DNA of 32,858 nt, taken from positions 1 to 32,858 of the forward strand of contig JAIPCR010000011.1 in NCBI GenBank assembly GCA_021738125.1. Reading direction: 5' to 3'. Both the position numbers and the translations under genes were made by a program. Below the pieces are notes generated by a model. That model did no database searches and was not told where the DNA came from. It was given only the letters and a program-made list of their open reading frames with translations. This document shows, piece after piece, positions 17,202-25,561 of the stretch. The stretch's first letter is position 1; each line of letters starts with the position of its first letter. The DNA is from Sulfuritalea sp. (GTDB lineage Bacteria; Pseudomonadota; Gammaproteobacteria; Burkholderiales; Methylophilaceae).

Positions 17202-17642
17202 ATGTGCCCTGCAGACAACAACATCAAACCAGATAATCCCAACGCTCATATTTTTAATGAGGAAACTTTAGCCGAAGTTCCAAAACGTGGTGCATGGAAG
17301 TGGATGCTGCCGCTCACCTTATTACTCGCAGTGACTGTGTTTGTAGCCTGGTGGTTTGGCTGGCATGCTAAGGCAGTAACCACTGGAGTGGTGCTTGTTG
17401 CAGCTGGATCTCACGTGCTTGCTTGGATATTAGGCATGATTACGCTAATCCCCATTGTTGGCCCTATACTGGTGAAGGTCCTCAGTTTGTCCATCATCTG
17501 GTTGTTAAACGCTGTCGGTTATTTGGTCTCCTACGTGGCCATTAAGCGTGGCTATTCTAAAGATGTACTGAGCTATCGTGGCATCACCATCGCGCTACTG
17601 ACAGGCATTGTTATTGGTTTCGTGATGGGTAGCTTGATTTAG
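17202..17642 (+). CDS. Membrane protein of unknown function
   Basis: A 146-residue protein from ATG 17202; a longer frame starting with TTG at 17172 would begin inside the untranslated leader and is less likely. A polar N-terminus of about 35 residues (NIKPDNPNAHIFNEETLAEVPKRG) precedes four or so hydrophobic segments: WMLPLTLLLAVTVFVAWW, TTGVVLVAAGSHVLAWILG, LIPIVGPILVKVLSLSIIWLL and a final ALLTGIVIGFVMGSLI. A short basic loop (KRGYSKDVLSYRG) sits before the last one. No family is recognised. It is followed 22 bases later by a DUF2914 membrane protein, so the two may form an operon. Confidence 0.65.
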   Translation: MCPADNNIKPDNPNAHIFNEETLAEVPKRGAWKWMLPLTLLLAVTVFVAWWFGWHAKAVTTGVVLVAAGSHVLAWILGMITLIPIVGPILVKVLSLSIIWLLNAVGYLVSYVAIKRGYSKDVLSYRGITIALLTGIVIGFVMGSLI

Positions 17643-17664
17643 ATAATCGGCCTAATCTCAACCT

Positions 17665-18792
17665 ATGGTCATTGCTAGAATAAAACAATCTCGTGCTTAT
17701 CAGCACCTTCTAAAATTGACAGATTTTTGGCCAGTCATTTTCTTTTTTGGCGGATTTTTATGGGATGCCCTGACAATAGGTCGTCACGTAGCTGCCTTAG
17801 ATTTGTTGATTCTTGCCCTTTATCTATTGGCGGCAGCCGCTATTCTATATGTGATTGGGCGGCCTAGAATTGCGCTAGTAGATGCCGAAAAATTACCCGC
17901 TTGGTTACCAAAATTAACTGGCAATCTATATACGCGGTTTTCTCGCTCAAGATTTTATTGGCCGAGTTTTCCTTACTTTATGCTGCAGTTTCTGTTTGGC
18001 AGCATGTTAAGTGCCTTATTCATTTTATATTTTAAAAGTGCCAGTCATTGGCTGGCTTGGCTGATGTCTATCTTACTGGGTGTTTTGCTGGTGGCAAATG
18101 AATACTTAGAAGATAAATATCGGCAATTAACCATTAGCTGGGCGCAATTTGGCTTCTGCGCAATGCTGCTATTTAATTTTGCATTACCATTTTTGCTGGG
18201 TAGCATACACGCGATTTGGTTTTACTTAAGTACTGTGTTGGGGGCAGGATTTGCCTATTGGCTCTATCAAAAAACGCCTCATCATTCTGGCAATATTAAG
18301 CCTGTTGGGCTGATTGCTATTGCGCTAATGTTAGCCTATACCTTTGATATGATACCGCCGGTGCCACTCGTTAAACGCGATATGGCAGTGGGTTATGCAA
18401 TTACGAAAACAGCTGGTGATTATCAACTTAGTCAACAGCCGTCAGATTGGTGGGTTTTTTGGCGAAAAACGAGTAATGATTTAAAAACTACACCAGGACA
18501 ACGGGTATATTGTTTTTCATCGGTATTCGCACCTAGTGGTTTAAATACTAGGCTTTATCATGTTTGGCAACTTTACGATAAAAAACGTGGTTGGCAAACC
18601 CAATCACGTATAGGCTATACCTTATCAGGTGGCCGTCAGAATGGCTTTAGAGGGTACACTTTTAAGCAAGGACTGCAGGCAGGTGACTGGCGTGTTGCGG
18701 TAGAAACTGAAAGCAATAAAACAGTGGCTATACAGGAATTTAGCATAGCCCAGGTCGCAACCAAGGCTACGCCAATAGTGCTTTATTATTAG
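17665..18792 (+). CDS. DUF2914 membrane protein
   Basis: A 375-residue protein with about seven hydrophobic segments between residues 20 and 235 and a soluble C-terminal domain (about 270-375). That domain matches the DUF2914 pattern: RVYCFSSVFAP, a YHVWQLYDKKRGWQTQSRIGYTL-like strand pair and GLQAGDWRVAVET. DUF2914 proteins are uncharacterised; the C-terminal domain looks like an exported beta-sandwich with the conserved 'W...G..Q....' and 'G.WRV.V' elements. It ends 7 bases from the stop of the convergent UPF0114 gene. Function unknown. Confidence 0.75.
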   Translation: MVIARIKQSRAYQHLLKLTDFWPVIFFFGGFLWDALTIGRHVAALDLLILALYLLAAAAILYVIGRPRIALVDAEKLPAWLPKLTGNLYTRFSRSRFYWPSFPYFMLQFLFGSMLSALFILYFKSASHWLAWLMSILLGVLLVANEYLEDKYRQLTISWAQFGFCAMLLFNFALPFLLGSIHAIWFYLSTVLGAGFAYWLYQKTPHHSGNIKPVGLIAIALMLAYTFDMIPPVPLVKRDMAVGYAITKTAGDYQLSQQPSDWWVFWRKTSNDLKTTPGQRVYCFSSVFAPSGLNTRLYHVWQLYDKKRGWQTQSRIGYTLSGGRQNGFRGYTFKQGLQAGDWRVAVETESNKTVAIQEFSIAQVATKATPIVLYY

Positions 18793-18799
18793 TAATAGT

Positions 18800-19342
18800 T
18801 TAATGCTGCTTTTCTGAGTGACTCATCAACTTATCAATGTAAGCAATTGAGACGGCAGAGAATACAAAAGTCATATGGATGATGGTTTGCCAAAGCAAGA
18901 CTTTATCCGTTAAATTCTCTGCATTGATAAAGGTTTTAAGCAAGTGTATCGATGAAATGCCGATGATAGCAGTCGCTAATTTTACTTTTAGTAGGTTGGC
19001 ATTAACGTGTGATAGCCAGTCCGGTTCATCCGGATGCCCCTCAAGATTTAAGCGTGAAACAAAGGTTTCGTAGCCACCAACGATGACCATAATCAGTAAG
19101 TTTGAAATCATCACTACGTCAATTAAGCCTAATACAATCAACATGATATGCGCTTCTTCGAGGGCGGTGGCAGTAGTCACTAGGTGGACTAATTCAACCC
19201 CAAAGAAAAAAACGTAAACTGCTTGGGCGACGATTAAGCCTAAATAAAGCGGCAATTGCAACCAACGACTACCAAATAATATATTGGTCATCATGCTCTT
19301 TTGTTTGTATTCAGTAGAGGAAGCTGGTTTTTTGATTTGCAT
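18800..19342 (-). CDS. UPF0114 (YqhA-like) membrane protein
   Basis: A 180-residue inner-membrane protein of the YqhA/UPF0114 family. ILFGSRWLQLPLYLGLIVAQ, LIMVIVGGYETFVSRL, LLKVKLATAIIGISSIHLLKTF and the terminal TFVFSAVSIAYIDKL match the family's conserved segments in order. The N-terminal ~16 residues are polar and exceed the usual YqhA start; a downstream start at MMTNILFGSRW is possible. The family has no established function. It is convergent with the DUF2914 gene and upstream of rlmJ on the same strand. Confidence 0.85.
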   Translation of the reverse strand: MQIKKPASSTEYKQKSMMTNILFGSRWLQLPLYLGLIVAQAVYVFFFGVELVHLVTTATALEEAHIMLIVLGLIDVVMISNLLIMVIVGGYETFVSRLNLEGHPDEPDWLSHVNANLLKVKLATAIIGISSIHLLKTFINAENLTDKVLLWQTIIHMTFVFSAVSIAYIDKLMSHSEKQH

Positions 19343-19404
19343 AAAATATAGCCTTATTAGTTTAGGGAATGCGTGATTGTAACAGTTAAAAAGTGAATAT
19401 TCAT

Positions 19405-20247
19405 TTAGGCTATTTGGCTAGTGAGTGTGAAATTCGCTGTGTCATCTAGCGCTAATAGTTGCGTTAATACGGGTAGCGATTCATTTAAAATATTCGGCAA
19501 TGTCCAAGGTGGGTTGATAATCAATAGACCGCTGCCATGCATGCCAAACCCTTCGAATGAGGGTTCATGAATAGTCATCGTGACGTGTAGCCAGCTTGCT
19601 GGGTTTAAACGCATCAGGTCGTCAATCATTTCGGTAGGTTCTGGGCGCTGTAGTAATGGATACCAAACCATATAGGTGCCAGTAGCAAAGCGTGTCAGAC
19701 TGTCTTTAATCATGCTCACTACACGCTGATAATCTTGTTTGTCTTCATAAGGGGGGTCTATCAATACCGCGGCACGGCGAGTGGGTGGCGGCAAGCAGGC
19801 CTTAATGCCAGCAAAGCCATCTTGTTGTTCAATCTTGACTTGCTTGGTTTGACCCTTGAAATTTTCAATCAGCAATTTGAAGTCGCTGGGGTGTAATTCA
19901 AACAAGCGCATTTTATCGTCAGCACGTAAAAAATCTTGTGCCACCATAGGCGAACCAGGGTAAAACGCCAGGGCATGGTGATTGAATTGTTTTATTTGGG
20001 TGACAAAATCTGCCAGTGATTGCGGTAACTGAGACGCTGCCATAAGTTTAGCAATACCTTCTTCAAATTCTGCATTTTGCGTAGCATAGCCTTCCGTTAA
20101 GCCATACAAACCAGCTCCTGCATGGGTGTCGATATACCAAAAAGGTTTATCTTTTTGTTTCATGTAGGCGAGCACTAAGCCTAATACGTAATGTTTTAGC
20201 ACATCAGCATGGTTGCCTGCATGAAAGGCGTGACGGTAACTAAGCAT
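19405..20247 (-). CDS. rlmJ: 23S rRNA (adenine2030-N6)-methyltransferase RlmJ
   Basis: A 280-residue homologue of RlmJ, which methylates A2030 of 23S rRNA. The N-terminus MLSYRHAFHAGNHADVLKH is diagnostic. FWYIDTHAGAGLYGL is the SAM-binding segment, LIDPPYEDKQDYQ is the DPPY catalytic motif of N6-adenine methylases, and GFGMHGSGLLIINPPW is the conserved C-terminal segment. It is divergent from the cation diffusion facilitator gene across 122 bases. Confidence 0.95.
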   Translation of the reverse strand: MLSYRHAFHAGNHADVLKHYVLGLVLAYMKQKDKPFWYIDTHAGAGLYGLTEGYATQNAEFEEGIAKLMAASQLPQSLADFVTQIKQFNHHALAFYPGSPMVAQDFLRADDKMRLFELHPSDFKLLIENFKGQTKQVKIEQQDGFAGIKACLPPPTRRAAVLIDPPYEDKQDYQRVVSMIKDSLTRFATGTYMVWYPLLQRPEPTEMIDDLMRLNPASWLHVTMTIHEPSFEGFGMHGSGLLIINPPWTLPNILNESLPVLTQLLALDDTANFTLTSQIA

Positions 20248-20338
20248 AAGCGTTTTCCATAAGATGTTTGCATTATAACTTTTTGGTTAATTTAACTATT
20301 AAATTTAAGCATTAAATTTTTATGGGTAAAAATGTTCA

Positions 20339-20367
20339 ATGAAATGACTTTTCGGTTAGCATTTCAT
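20339..20367 (+). promoter_or_regulatory. Inverted repeat just before the CDF transporter start
   Basis: ATGAAATG (20339-20346) and CATTTCAT (20360-20367) form a perfect 8-base inverted repeat with a 13-base spacer, ending 2 bases before the transporter ATG. No Shine-Dalgarno sequence is visible there. It could be a repressor site or an mRNA hairpin affecting initiation. Confidence 0.35.
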
Positions 20368-20369
20368 CT

Positions 20370-21026
20370 ATGACAAACTTAGCTACCCACTTAGATGACG
20401 ACGGCCATGATGATCATGATCATTACCTTGTGCCATTCCTACTTATTTTTACCTTTGCGATTGTTGAGGCAATTGGCAGTTGGTACACCGGCTCTTTAGC
20501 GCTATTAAGTGATGCGGGCCATATGTTTACAGACGTCGCAGCATTAGGTTTAGCCTGGCTAGCAGCGGTACTTGCTAAAAATCCAAATGTGGCGCGGCAC
20601 AAATCTGGCGTTAGCTACGCAGAGTTAGTTGTTTCAATCATTAACGCGCTTACCATGTTGGCAGTGATTGTGTATGTGGTGCTAGAAGCTATTCATAGGT
20701 TTAAGCACCCACAGCAAGTAGAGGGGGTATGGTTAACCGTTATTGCAACATTAGGCTTAATCGTGAATTTGATTGTTGCTAAGCAGTTGCATCATCAAAC
20801 TGAGCATCATGGCGAAAGCTTGAATAATCGCGCAGCATTTTTACACGTGATGGGCGATTTGCTTGGCTCAGTGACCGCTGTTGCCGCAGGGGTGGTGATT
20901 TATTTGACTGGCTGGATGCCGATAGATCCGATTTTATCTTTGTTTATCTCAGTATTGTTATTGGTGTTTACCTTAAATCTGATACGCGATATAGCCAAAA
21001 CACTACAAACCACTCAACCTCTATGA
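20370..21026 (+). CDS. Cation diffusion facilitator (zinc-type efflux), short form
   Basis: A 218-residue CDF-family transporter with six membrane segments. The metal-site pairs are HMFTD in helix 2 (LLSDAGHMFTDVAALG) and HVMGD in helix 5, an HxxxD/HxxxD arrangement known for Zn2+ (and Cd2+) transporters. The N-terminal DDDGHDDHDHY and a mid-protein HHQTEHHGE loop are His-rich, typical of the ZitB/CzcD branch. The protein ends right after helix 6 and lacks the ~80-residue cytoplasmic domain of most CDF proteins. Its stop overlaps the next ATG in ATGA, so the downstream DUF1643 gene is translationally coupled. Confidence 0.88.
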   Translation: MTNLATHLDDDGHDDHDHYLVPFLLIFTFAIVEAIGSWYTGSLALLSDAGHMFTDVAALGLAWLAAVLAKNPNVARHKSGVSYAELVVSIINALTMLAVIVYVVLEAIHRFKHPQQVEGVWLTVIATLGLIVNLIVAKQLHHQTEHHGESLNNRAAFLHVMGDLLGSVTAVAAGVVIYLTGWMPIDPILSLFISVLLLVFTLNLIRDIAKTLQTTQPL

Positions 21027-21562
21027 GCATTATCGTTAAGCAACACAATACCCTGATACAAGAATCAGTGGCGCACTTTTCAAGCTGTGAAAAGTATCGA
21101 TATTGGTTGCGTAGGGATTGGGATCTTAGTCTTAAAGCCATTAGTTTTTTAATGCTCAACCCTAGCACCGCCAATGAAATTGAGAATGATCCGACCATAG
21201 AACGTTGCCAACGAAGAGCGATTGCTATGGGCTATGGCAGCATGATTATCGTTAATTTATTTCCATTTCGTATGACGGACTCCACTTTGCTCAATACCAT
21301 AGATGACTTATTGGGCGATGTAAGCCAAGCTAACGATAGCATTGTGCGAGCGGTTGAATTGTCCGACATGACAGTATGTGGCTGGGGCAAGCATCCGCTC
21401 GCGGCGCCTAGGGCAGATGCAGTGATGCTAATGCTAACGCAGGCAAATCTGCAACATAAAGTGAAGTGTTTGCAATTAAATGCCGATGGTAGTCCTCAGC
21501 ACCCGCTTTATATAGCCTATGCTAAGCAACCAGTGCCGTTTCTGATTCATCAAAATACTTAA
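21023..21562 (+). CDS. DUF1643 family protein
   Basis: A 179-residue cytoplasmic protein matching DUF1643: YRYWLRRDW, FLMLNPSTANEIENDPTIERCQRRA, YGSMIIVNLFPFR and VCGWGKHP, in the family order. DUF1643 proteins are widespread and uncharacterised. The start codon overlaps the stop of the CDF gene by 4 bases, so the two products are probably made together, though a metal-related role for this family is not established. Confidence 0.85.
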   Translation: MSIIVKQHNTLIQESVAHFSSCEKYRYWLRRDWDLSLKAISFLMLNPSTANEIENDPTIERCQRRAIAMGYGSMIIVNLFPFRMTDSTLLNTIDDLLGDVSQANDSIVRAVELSDMTVCGWGKHPLAAPRADAVMLMLTQANLQHKVKCLQLNADGSPQHPLYIAYAKQPVPFLIHQNT

Positions 21563-21573
21563 GGAGAATGATT
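21561..21573 (+). promoter_or_regulatory. Ribosome binding site deciding the tautomerase start
   Basis: AAGGAG (21561-21566) lies 7 bases before ATG 21574 but overlaps the region of the earlier in-frame ATG 21568, which is far too close to use it. The start at 21574 puts Pro as residue 2. Confidence 0.7.
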
Positions 21574-21756
21574 ATGCCCTACGTCAATATTAAGCTTGCT
21601 GGCGAAGTGACTCATGAACAAAAGGCGCAAATAGCCAAAGAAATTACAGAAACCTTAGAGAGAGTTGCCCATAAGCCAAAATCTTACACTTACATCACCT
21701 TTGAGGAAGTGGCTTATGAAGATTGGGCCATAGGCGGAAAGTTATTGTCTGACTAG
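21574..21756 (+). CDS. 4-oxalocrotonate tautomerase family protein
   Basis: A 60-residue small tautomerase. From ATG 21574 it reads MPYVNIKLAG, so removal of Met exposes the N-terminal Pro that acts as the general base in this family. The earlier ATG at 21568 would bury the Pro and is rejected. TYITFEEVAYEDWAIGGKLL matches the C-terminal half of 4-OT-like proteins, with the Trp-containing segment near the end. The physiological substrate is unknown. It stands alone, 11 bases after the DUF1643 gene. Confidence 0.85.
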   Translation: MPYVNIKLAGEVTHEQKAQIAKEITETLERVAHKPKSYTYITFEEVAYEDWAIGGKLLSD

Positions 21757-21819
21757 GCTATTTGGAATGGCTATCAGCGCTGAAAGATATTCCCACTGGT
21801 CTGATGTTAGAATGTTCCC

Positions 21820-22674
21820 ATGAAAACTCCCCAAAGACTAGCGCCACTCTTAGAAGATGGCTTGATTGATGATGTAGTTCGTCAGCTCATGAGTGGCAAA
21901 GAGGCTGCTGTGTATGTGGTGCGCTGTGGTGACGATGTACGTTGCGCCAAAGTATACAAAGAAGCCAATAAGCGTAGCTTTAGACAAAGTGTTGATTACA
22001 CCGAAGGCCGCAAAGTTAAAAATAGTCGTCAAGGTCGCGCCATGGCTAAAGGCTCTAAATTTGGTAGAGAATCACAAGAGGCGGCTTGGCAAAGTGCGGA
22101 GGTGGATGCCTTATATCGGCTAGCAAATGCGGGTGTGCGTGTGCCAGAGCCTTATAACTTCTACGAAGGTGTATTGTTGATGGAGTTGGTGGTGGATGCC
22201 AATGGCAATGCAGCGCCTAGGCTAAACGACATTACATTCAGTGCAGAAGAAGCGCGTATTCATCACCAAACCTTAATTAAAGAAGTGGTACGTATGCTGT
22301 GCGCAGGTATTGTGCATGGCGATTTGTCCGAATTTAATATTTTAATGAGTGCAGATGGCCCCGTTATTATTGATTTGCCACAAGCGGTAGATGCGGCAGG
22401 TAACAACAACGCACGTGACATGTTAGAGCGTGATGTCAGAAACCTGAGTGATTATTTTGGTCGTTTTGCCCCTGAATTACTTAGCACTGAATATGGCAAA
22501 GAAATTTGGGCGCTCTATGCGCACGGTGATTTAACGCTAGATACCCAGCTTACAGGCCGCTTTAGGCAAACCAATAAACCGGTTGATTTAAAGGGTGTGA
22601 TGCGTGAAATTGATGATATTAAGAAAGCAGAAGAAATGCGCTTGTTACGTATGGCAGAAGATAAAGCCAGCTAA
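21820..22674 (+). CDS. RIO-type serine protein kinase
   Basis: A 284-residue bacterial member of the RIO1 kinase family. SGKEAAVYVV (about 25-34) is the nucleotide loop, CAKVYK contains the ATP-contacting Lys, VHGDLSEFNIL has the catalytic Asp168 and Asn173, and IIDLPQAVD has the metal-binding Asp185. The kinase is therefore probably active. In archaea and eukaryotes RIO proteins act in small-ribosomal-subunit maturation; the role of the bacterial forms is poorly known. It precedes uvrC by 30 bases and could be co-transcribed. Confidence 0.88.
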   Translation: MKTPQRLAPLLEDGLIDDVVRQLMSGKEAAVYVVRCGDDVRCAKVYKEANKRSFRQSVDYTEGRKVKNSRQGRAMAKGSKFGRESQEAAWQSAEVDALYRLANAGVRVPEPYNFYEGVLLMELVVDANGNAAPRLNDITFSAEEARIHHQTLIKEVVRMLCAGIVHGDLSEFNILMSADGPVIIDLPQAVDAAGNNNARDMLERDVRNLSDYFGRFAPELLSTEYGKEIWALYAHGDLTLDTQLTGRFRQTNKPVDLKGVMREIDDIKKAEEMRLLRMAEDKAS

Positions 22675-22704
22675 ATTCCCCATCATTTGTTGACGATAAA
22701 CGCC

Positions 22705-24504
22705 ATGTTTGACCCAAAACCCATCTTAAAAAACTTACCTAATCTGCCTGGTGTCTATCGCATGATCAATGGCACAGAGGAAGTGATTTATGTAGGCAAA
22801 GCCAAAGACCTAAAAAAGCGCGTTTCTTCTTACTTTAATAAAAATTTAGCCAGCCCTCGTACGCGCATGATGGTGAGTCATATCGCCAAAATAGAAACCA
22901 CCGTCACCCACAATGAGGCGGAAGCTTTGTTGTTAGAAAACAATCTCATTAAAAGCATCATGCCGCGTTATAACGTGGTGTTTCGTGATGATAAATCCTA
23001 CCCCTATATTGTACTGACAGGAGATGACTATTCACGCTTAGCCTTTCACCGTGGTGCACAGCGTAAGGGTAATCAATACTTTGGACCTTTTCCTAATTCG
23101 ATAGCGGTGCGCGAGAGCATACAGTTGCTACAAAAAGTCTTTAAGTTACGCACTTGCGAAAATACGGTATTTGCTAATCGTAGTCGCCCATGTTTACAAC
23201 ACCAAATTGAGCGTTGCACCGCGCCTTGTGTGGGGCTTATTACCGATTCGGAATACAACAATGACGTGCATCAAGCGGCCATGTTTTTACAAGGTAAAAC
23301 TAACGAAGTACTTGATGCCTTAGGCGAGCAAATGAATAGCGCGGCGGCTAATCAAGAATACGAACTGGCGGTGGTGTATAGAAATCGCATGCAGGCACTA
23401 CGTCAAGTGCAAGCTAAACAGTTCGTCAGTGATTTTAATGTGTCTGATGCTGATGTGATTGCCTGCGCTGAGTTGCAAGGACAGCATTGTATTAATTTGG
23501 TGATGGTGCGCGGTGGACGACATTTAGGTGATAGAAGTTATATGCCTAAGAATACTGATGGGGAGAGTTTAGAGACCAGTATGGCGGCATTTTTGGGACA
23601 GCATTATGTGGCGCAAAATACACCGCCTCTGATTGTACTGGGCATTAAAATTGAAACAGACCTCATACAAGAAGTATTAAGCGAGCAAACAGGGCGCAAA
23701 ATAAAAATCAACACCAATGCGATTGGTGATAAGCGCGTATGGTTAAAAATGGCGCAAACTAACGCAGAGCTGGCCTTAGGTCAGCGTGCCGCAACTTCTG
23801 CCAATCAAACTGCTAAGTTACTGGCATTGCGCGAAGCGCTTAATCTGCCAGAGAGTACCGAGCGTATTGAATGTTTTGATATTAGCCATACCATGGGCGA
23901 GGCAACGGTAGGTAGCTGCGTGGTGTTTGATAAAGGCGATATGCAAAATAGTGAATACAGGCGCAATAACGTGACTGGCATTACTCCTGGTGATGATTAC
24001 GCGGCCATGCGAGATGTATTAACGCGGCGTTATAAGAAAGTGGCGGCGGGTGAGGGCGTTAGGCCTGATTTGATTTTTATTGACGGCGGTAAAGGCCAGT
24101 TAGGGATTGCGGTAGAAGTGATGACAGAAGTTGGCTTGGCTGATATTTTGTTAGTGGGGATTGCAAAAGGTGAAGAGCGCAGACCGGGTTTAGAAACCAT
24201 GATTTTTTCTGATACAGGCGAAATGCTTAACCTGGAAAAAGACAATAAAGGTCTACATTTATTACAGCAAATACGTGATGAAGCACACAGATTTGCTATT
24301 ACTGGCCATAGAGCCAAACGCGCCAAAGCCCGCATGCATTCAAGTTTAGAAGAGATTGAAGGCATAGGGGCTAAACGCCGCAAAGCGCTGTTAACGCGCT
24401 TTGGTGGCTTAGATGGTGTAAAAAGTGCTAGTATTGACGAAATGGCTCAGGTTGAAGGCATTAGCCAGAGTTTGGCTGAAAAAATATACGGGGAGCTACA
24501 TTAA
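22705..24504 (+). CDS. uvrC: Excinuclease ABC subunit C (UvrC)
   Basis: A 599-residue nucleotide-excision repair nuclease making the two incisions around a lesion. An N-terminal GIY-YIG nuclease (LPGVYRM...EVIYVGKAKDLKKRVSSYF) is followed by the Cys-containing RSRPCLQHQIERCTAPC, the UVR motif (about 205-240), the RNase H-like C-terminal nuclease (RIECFDISHTMGEATVGS; PDLIFIDGGKGQL) and a helix-hairpin-helix pair (LEEIEGIGAKRRKALL). The ATG at 22705 is chosen over the in-frame TTG at 22687 because MFDPKPILKNLPNLPGVY is the normal UvrC start. Confidence 0.97.
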   Translation: MFDPKPILKNLPNLPGVYRMINGTEEVIYVGKAKDLKKRVSSYFNKNLASPRTRMMVSHIAKIETTVTHNEAEALLLENNLIKSIMPRYNVVFRDDKSYPYIVLTGDDYSRLAFHRGAQRKGNQYFGPFPNSIAVRESIQLLQKVFKLRTCENTVFANRSRPCLQHQIERCTAPCVGLITDSEYNNDVHQAAMFLQGKTNEVLDALGEQMNSAAANQEYELAVVYRNRMQALRQVQAKQFVSDFNVSDADVIACAELQGQHCINLVMVRGGRHLGDRSYMPKNTDGESLETSMAAFLGQHYVAQNTPPLIVLGIKIETDLIQEVLSEQTGRKIKINTNAIGDKRVWLKMAQTNAELALGQRAATSANQTAKLLALREALNLPESTERIECFDISHTMGEATVGSCVVFDKGDMQNSEYRRNNVTGITPGDDYAAMRDVLTRRYKKVAAGEGVRPDLIFIDGGKGQLGIAVEVMTEVGLADILLVGIAKGEERRPGLETMIFSDTGEMLNLEKDNKGLHLLQQIRDEAHRFAITGHRAKRAKARMHSSLEEIEGIGAKRRKALLTRFGGLDGVKSASIDEMAQVEGISQSLAEKIYGELH

Positions 24505-24537
24505 TGATTAATCGCATCCAATACAGAGGAGCATGCA

Positions 24538-25134
24538 ATGAAGCTTAATATTCCTACCATGCTCACGTGGTTGCGGATTCTGTTGATTCCTATTTTTGTT
24601 GGTGCGTTTTACTGGCCAGAAAATCTACACAAATTAAGTGCTATGCCTTCTCACCAGGTGAATATTTTCGCTACTACAATATTCCTAATTGCCGCTATTA
24701 CCGACTGGTTGGATGGCTATTTAGCAAGACGGCTCAATCAAACATCGGCATTCGGCGCGTTTTTAGACCCAGTGGCAGATAAGCTCATGGTCGCTGCCGC
24801 TTTAATTGTGCTGGTGGAGTTTGGCCGAGTAGGTGCGATTGTGTCGCTTATTATTATTGGTCGCGAAATTGCCGTCAGTGCGCTTAGAGAATGGATGGCT
24901 GGCGAGGGGCAAAGAAGTAGCGTAGGGGTAGCGATGATAGGCAAAGTGAAAACTACTGTACAAATGATCGCCATCTCATTTTTATTGTTTTGGGATAATC
25001 TTGATTTGGGTGTACTGGGCATTTTCCCTACTCAAGCTTTTGGTCACGTTTTAATTATGATTGCCGCATTTTTAACATTGCTATCAATGGCTTATTACCT
25101 CAAAGCCGCTTGGCCCAAATTAAAAGATAAATAA
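24538..25134 (+). CDS. pgsA: CDP-diacylglycerol-glycerol-3-phosphate 3-phosphatidyltransferase PgsA
   Basis: A 198-residue membrane enzyme making phosphatidylglycerol phosphate, the committed step to phosphatidylglycerol and cardiolipin. It carries the CDP-alcohol phosphatidyltransferase motif D56WLDGYLAR then G and two D residues (FLDPVADK), and starts MKLNIPTMLTWLRILLIPIF. AGAGGAG sits 6 bases before the ATG. The uvrC-pgsA pairing, followed by tRNA-Gly and tRNA-Cys, matches the order in enterobacteria. Confidence 0.95.
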   Translation: MKLNIPTMLTWLRILLIPIFVGAFYWPENLHKLSAMPSHQVNIFATTIFLIAAITDWLDGYLARRLNQTSAFGAFLDPVADKLMVAAALIVLVEFGRVGAIVSLIIIGREIAVSALREWMAGEGQRSSVGVAMIGKVKTTVQMIAISFLLFWDNLDLGVLGIFPTQAFGHVLIMIAAFLTLLSMAYYLKAAWPKLKDK

Positions 25135-25142
25135 ATAACGGA

Positions 25143-25175
25143 TAAGAGTAGCGTTTAGTCTTGACGCTATTCTTA
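25143..25175 (+). terminator. Hairpin after pgsA overlapping the tRNA-Gly promoter
   Basis: TAAGAGTAGCGT (25143-25154) pairs with ACGCTATTCTTA (25164-25175), a 12-base stem with one G-U pair and a 9-base loop, beginning 8 bases after the pgsA stop. No T run follows, so intrinsic termination would be weak. The 3' arm overlaps the -35 hexamer of the tRNA promoter. Confidence 0.4.
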
Positions 25176-25188
25176 AAATCGCTATAAT
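25161..25188 (+). promoter_or_regulatory. Consensus promoter of tRNA-Gly
   Basis: TTGACG (25161-25166), 16 bases, then TATAAT (25183-25188) followed by a GC-rich stretch (GGCGCC), as is common in stable-RNA promoters. The predicted transcript start is about 12 bases before the mature tRNA. Confidence 0.8.
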
Positions 25189-25206
25189 GGCGCCTGTCTT
25201 AACGAC

Positions 25207-25282
<76 letters not shown>

Positions 25283-25305
25283 CGAATTTATTCAAATGGC
25301 ATAAT

Positions 25306-25335
25306 ACGGCGAATGCAAATATGCTTCGCCGTTTT
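25306..25335 (+). terminator. Intrinsic terminator between tRNA-Gly and tRNA-Cys
   Basis: ACGGCGAA (25306-25313) pairs with TTCGCCGT (25325-25332), extended by GCA/TGC across one bulged base, with an AATA loop. TTTT and a further TTT (25338-25340) follow. The GC-rich stem and T tract are the classical Rho-independent form. Confidence 0.75.
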
Positions 25336-25387
25336 AGTTTCAGCTCGTAATGTAGAATTGTTAATTCACAATAATTCTCACACACAT

Positions 25388-25461
25388 GGCGCGATAGCAA
25401 AGCGGTTATGCCGCGGCCTGCAAAGCCGTTTAGACCAGTTCGACTCTGGTTCGCGCCTCCA
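25388..25461 (+). tRNA. tRNA-Cys (GCA)
   Basis: 74 bases with acceptor GGCGCGA/TCGCGCC, anticodon stem GCGGC/GCCGT around CTGCAAA (anticodon GCA), T arm CCAGT/CTGG-type with TTCGACT, T discriminator and encoded CCA. It follows tRNA-Gly as in enterobacteria; no tRNA-Leu follows. Confidence 0.96.
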
Positions 25462-25561
25462 TCAAATCATAAAAATTTCTGAATCTTAATTGCCGATATA
25501 ACCTATAAAAACAGGTTAATACTGCGCATCACCGATTGTCGTTCTCAGGTATATTTTCCTC

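Noticed and set aside
24030-24383. Minus-strand frame of 117 codons inside uvrC
   Set aside because: It is antisense to the conserved C-terminal nuclease and helix-hairpin-helix of UvrC.
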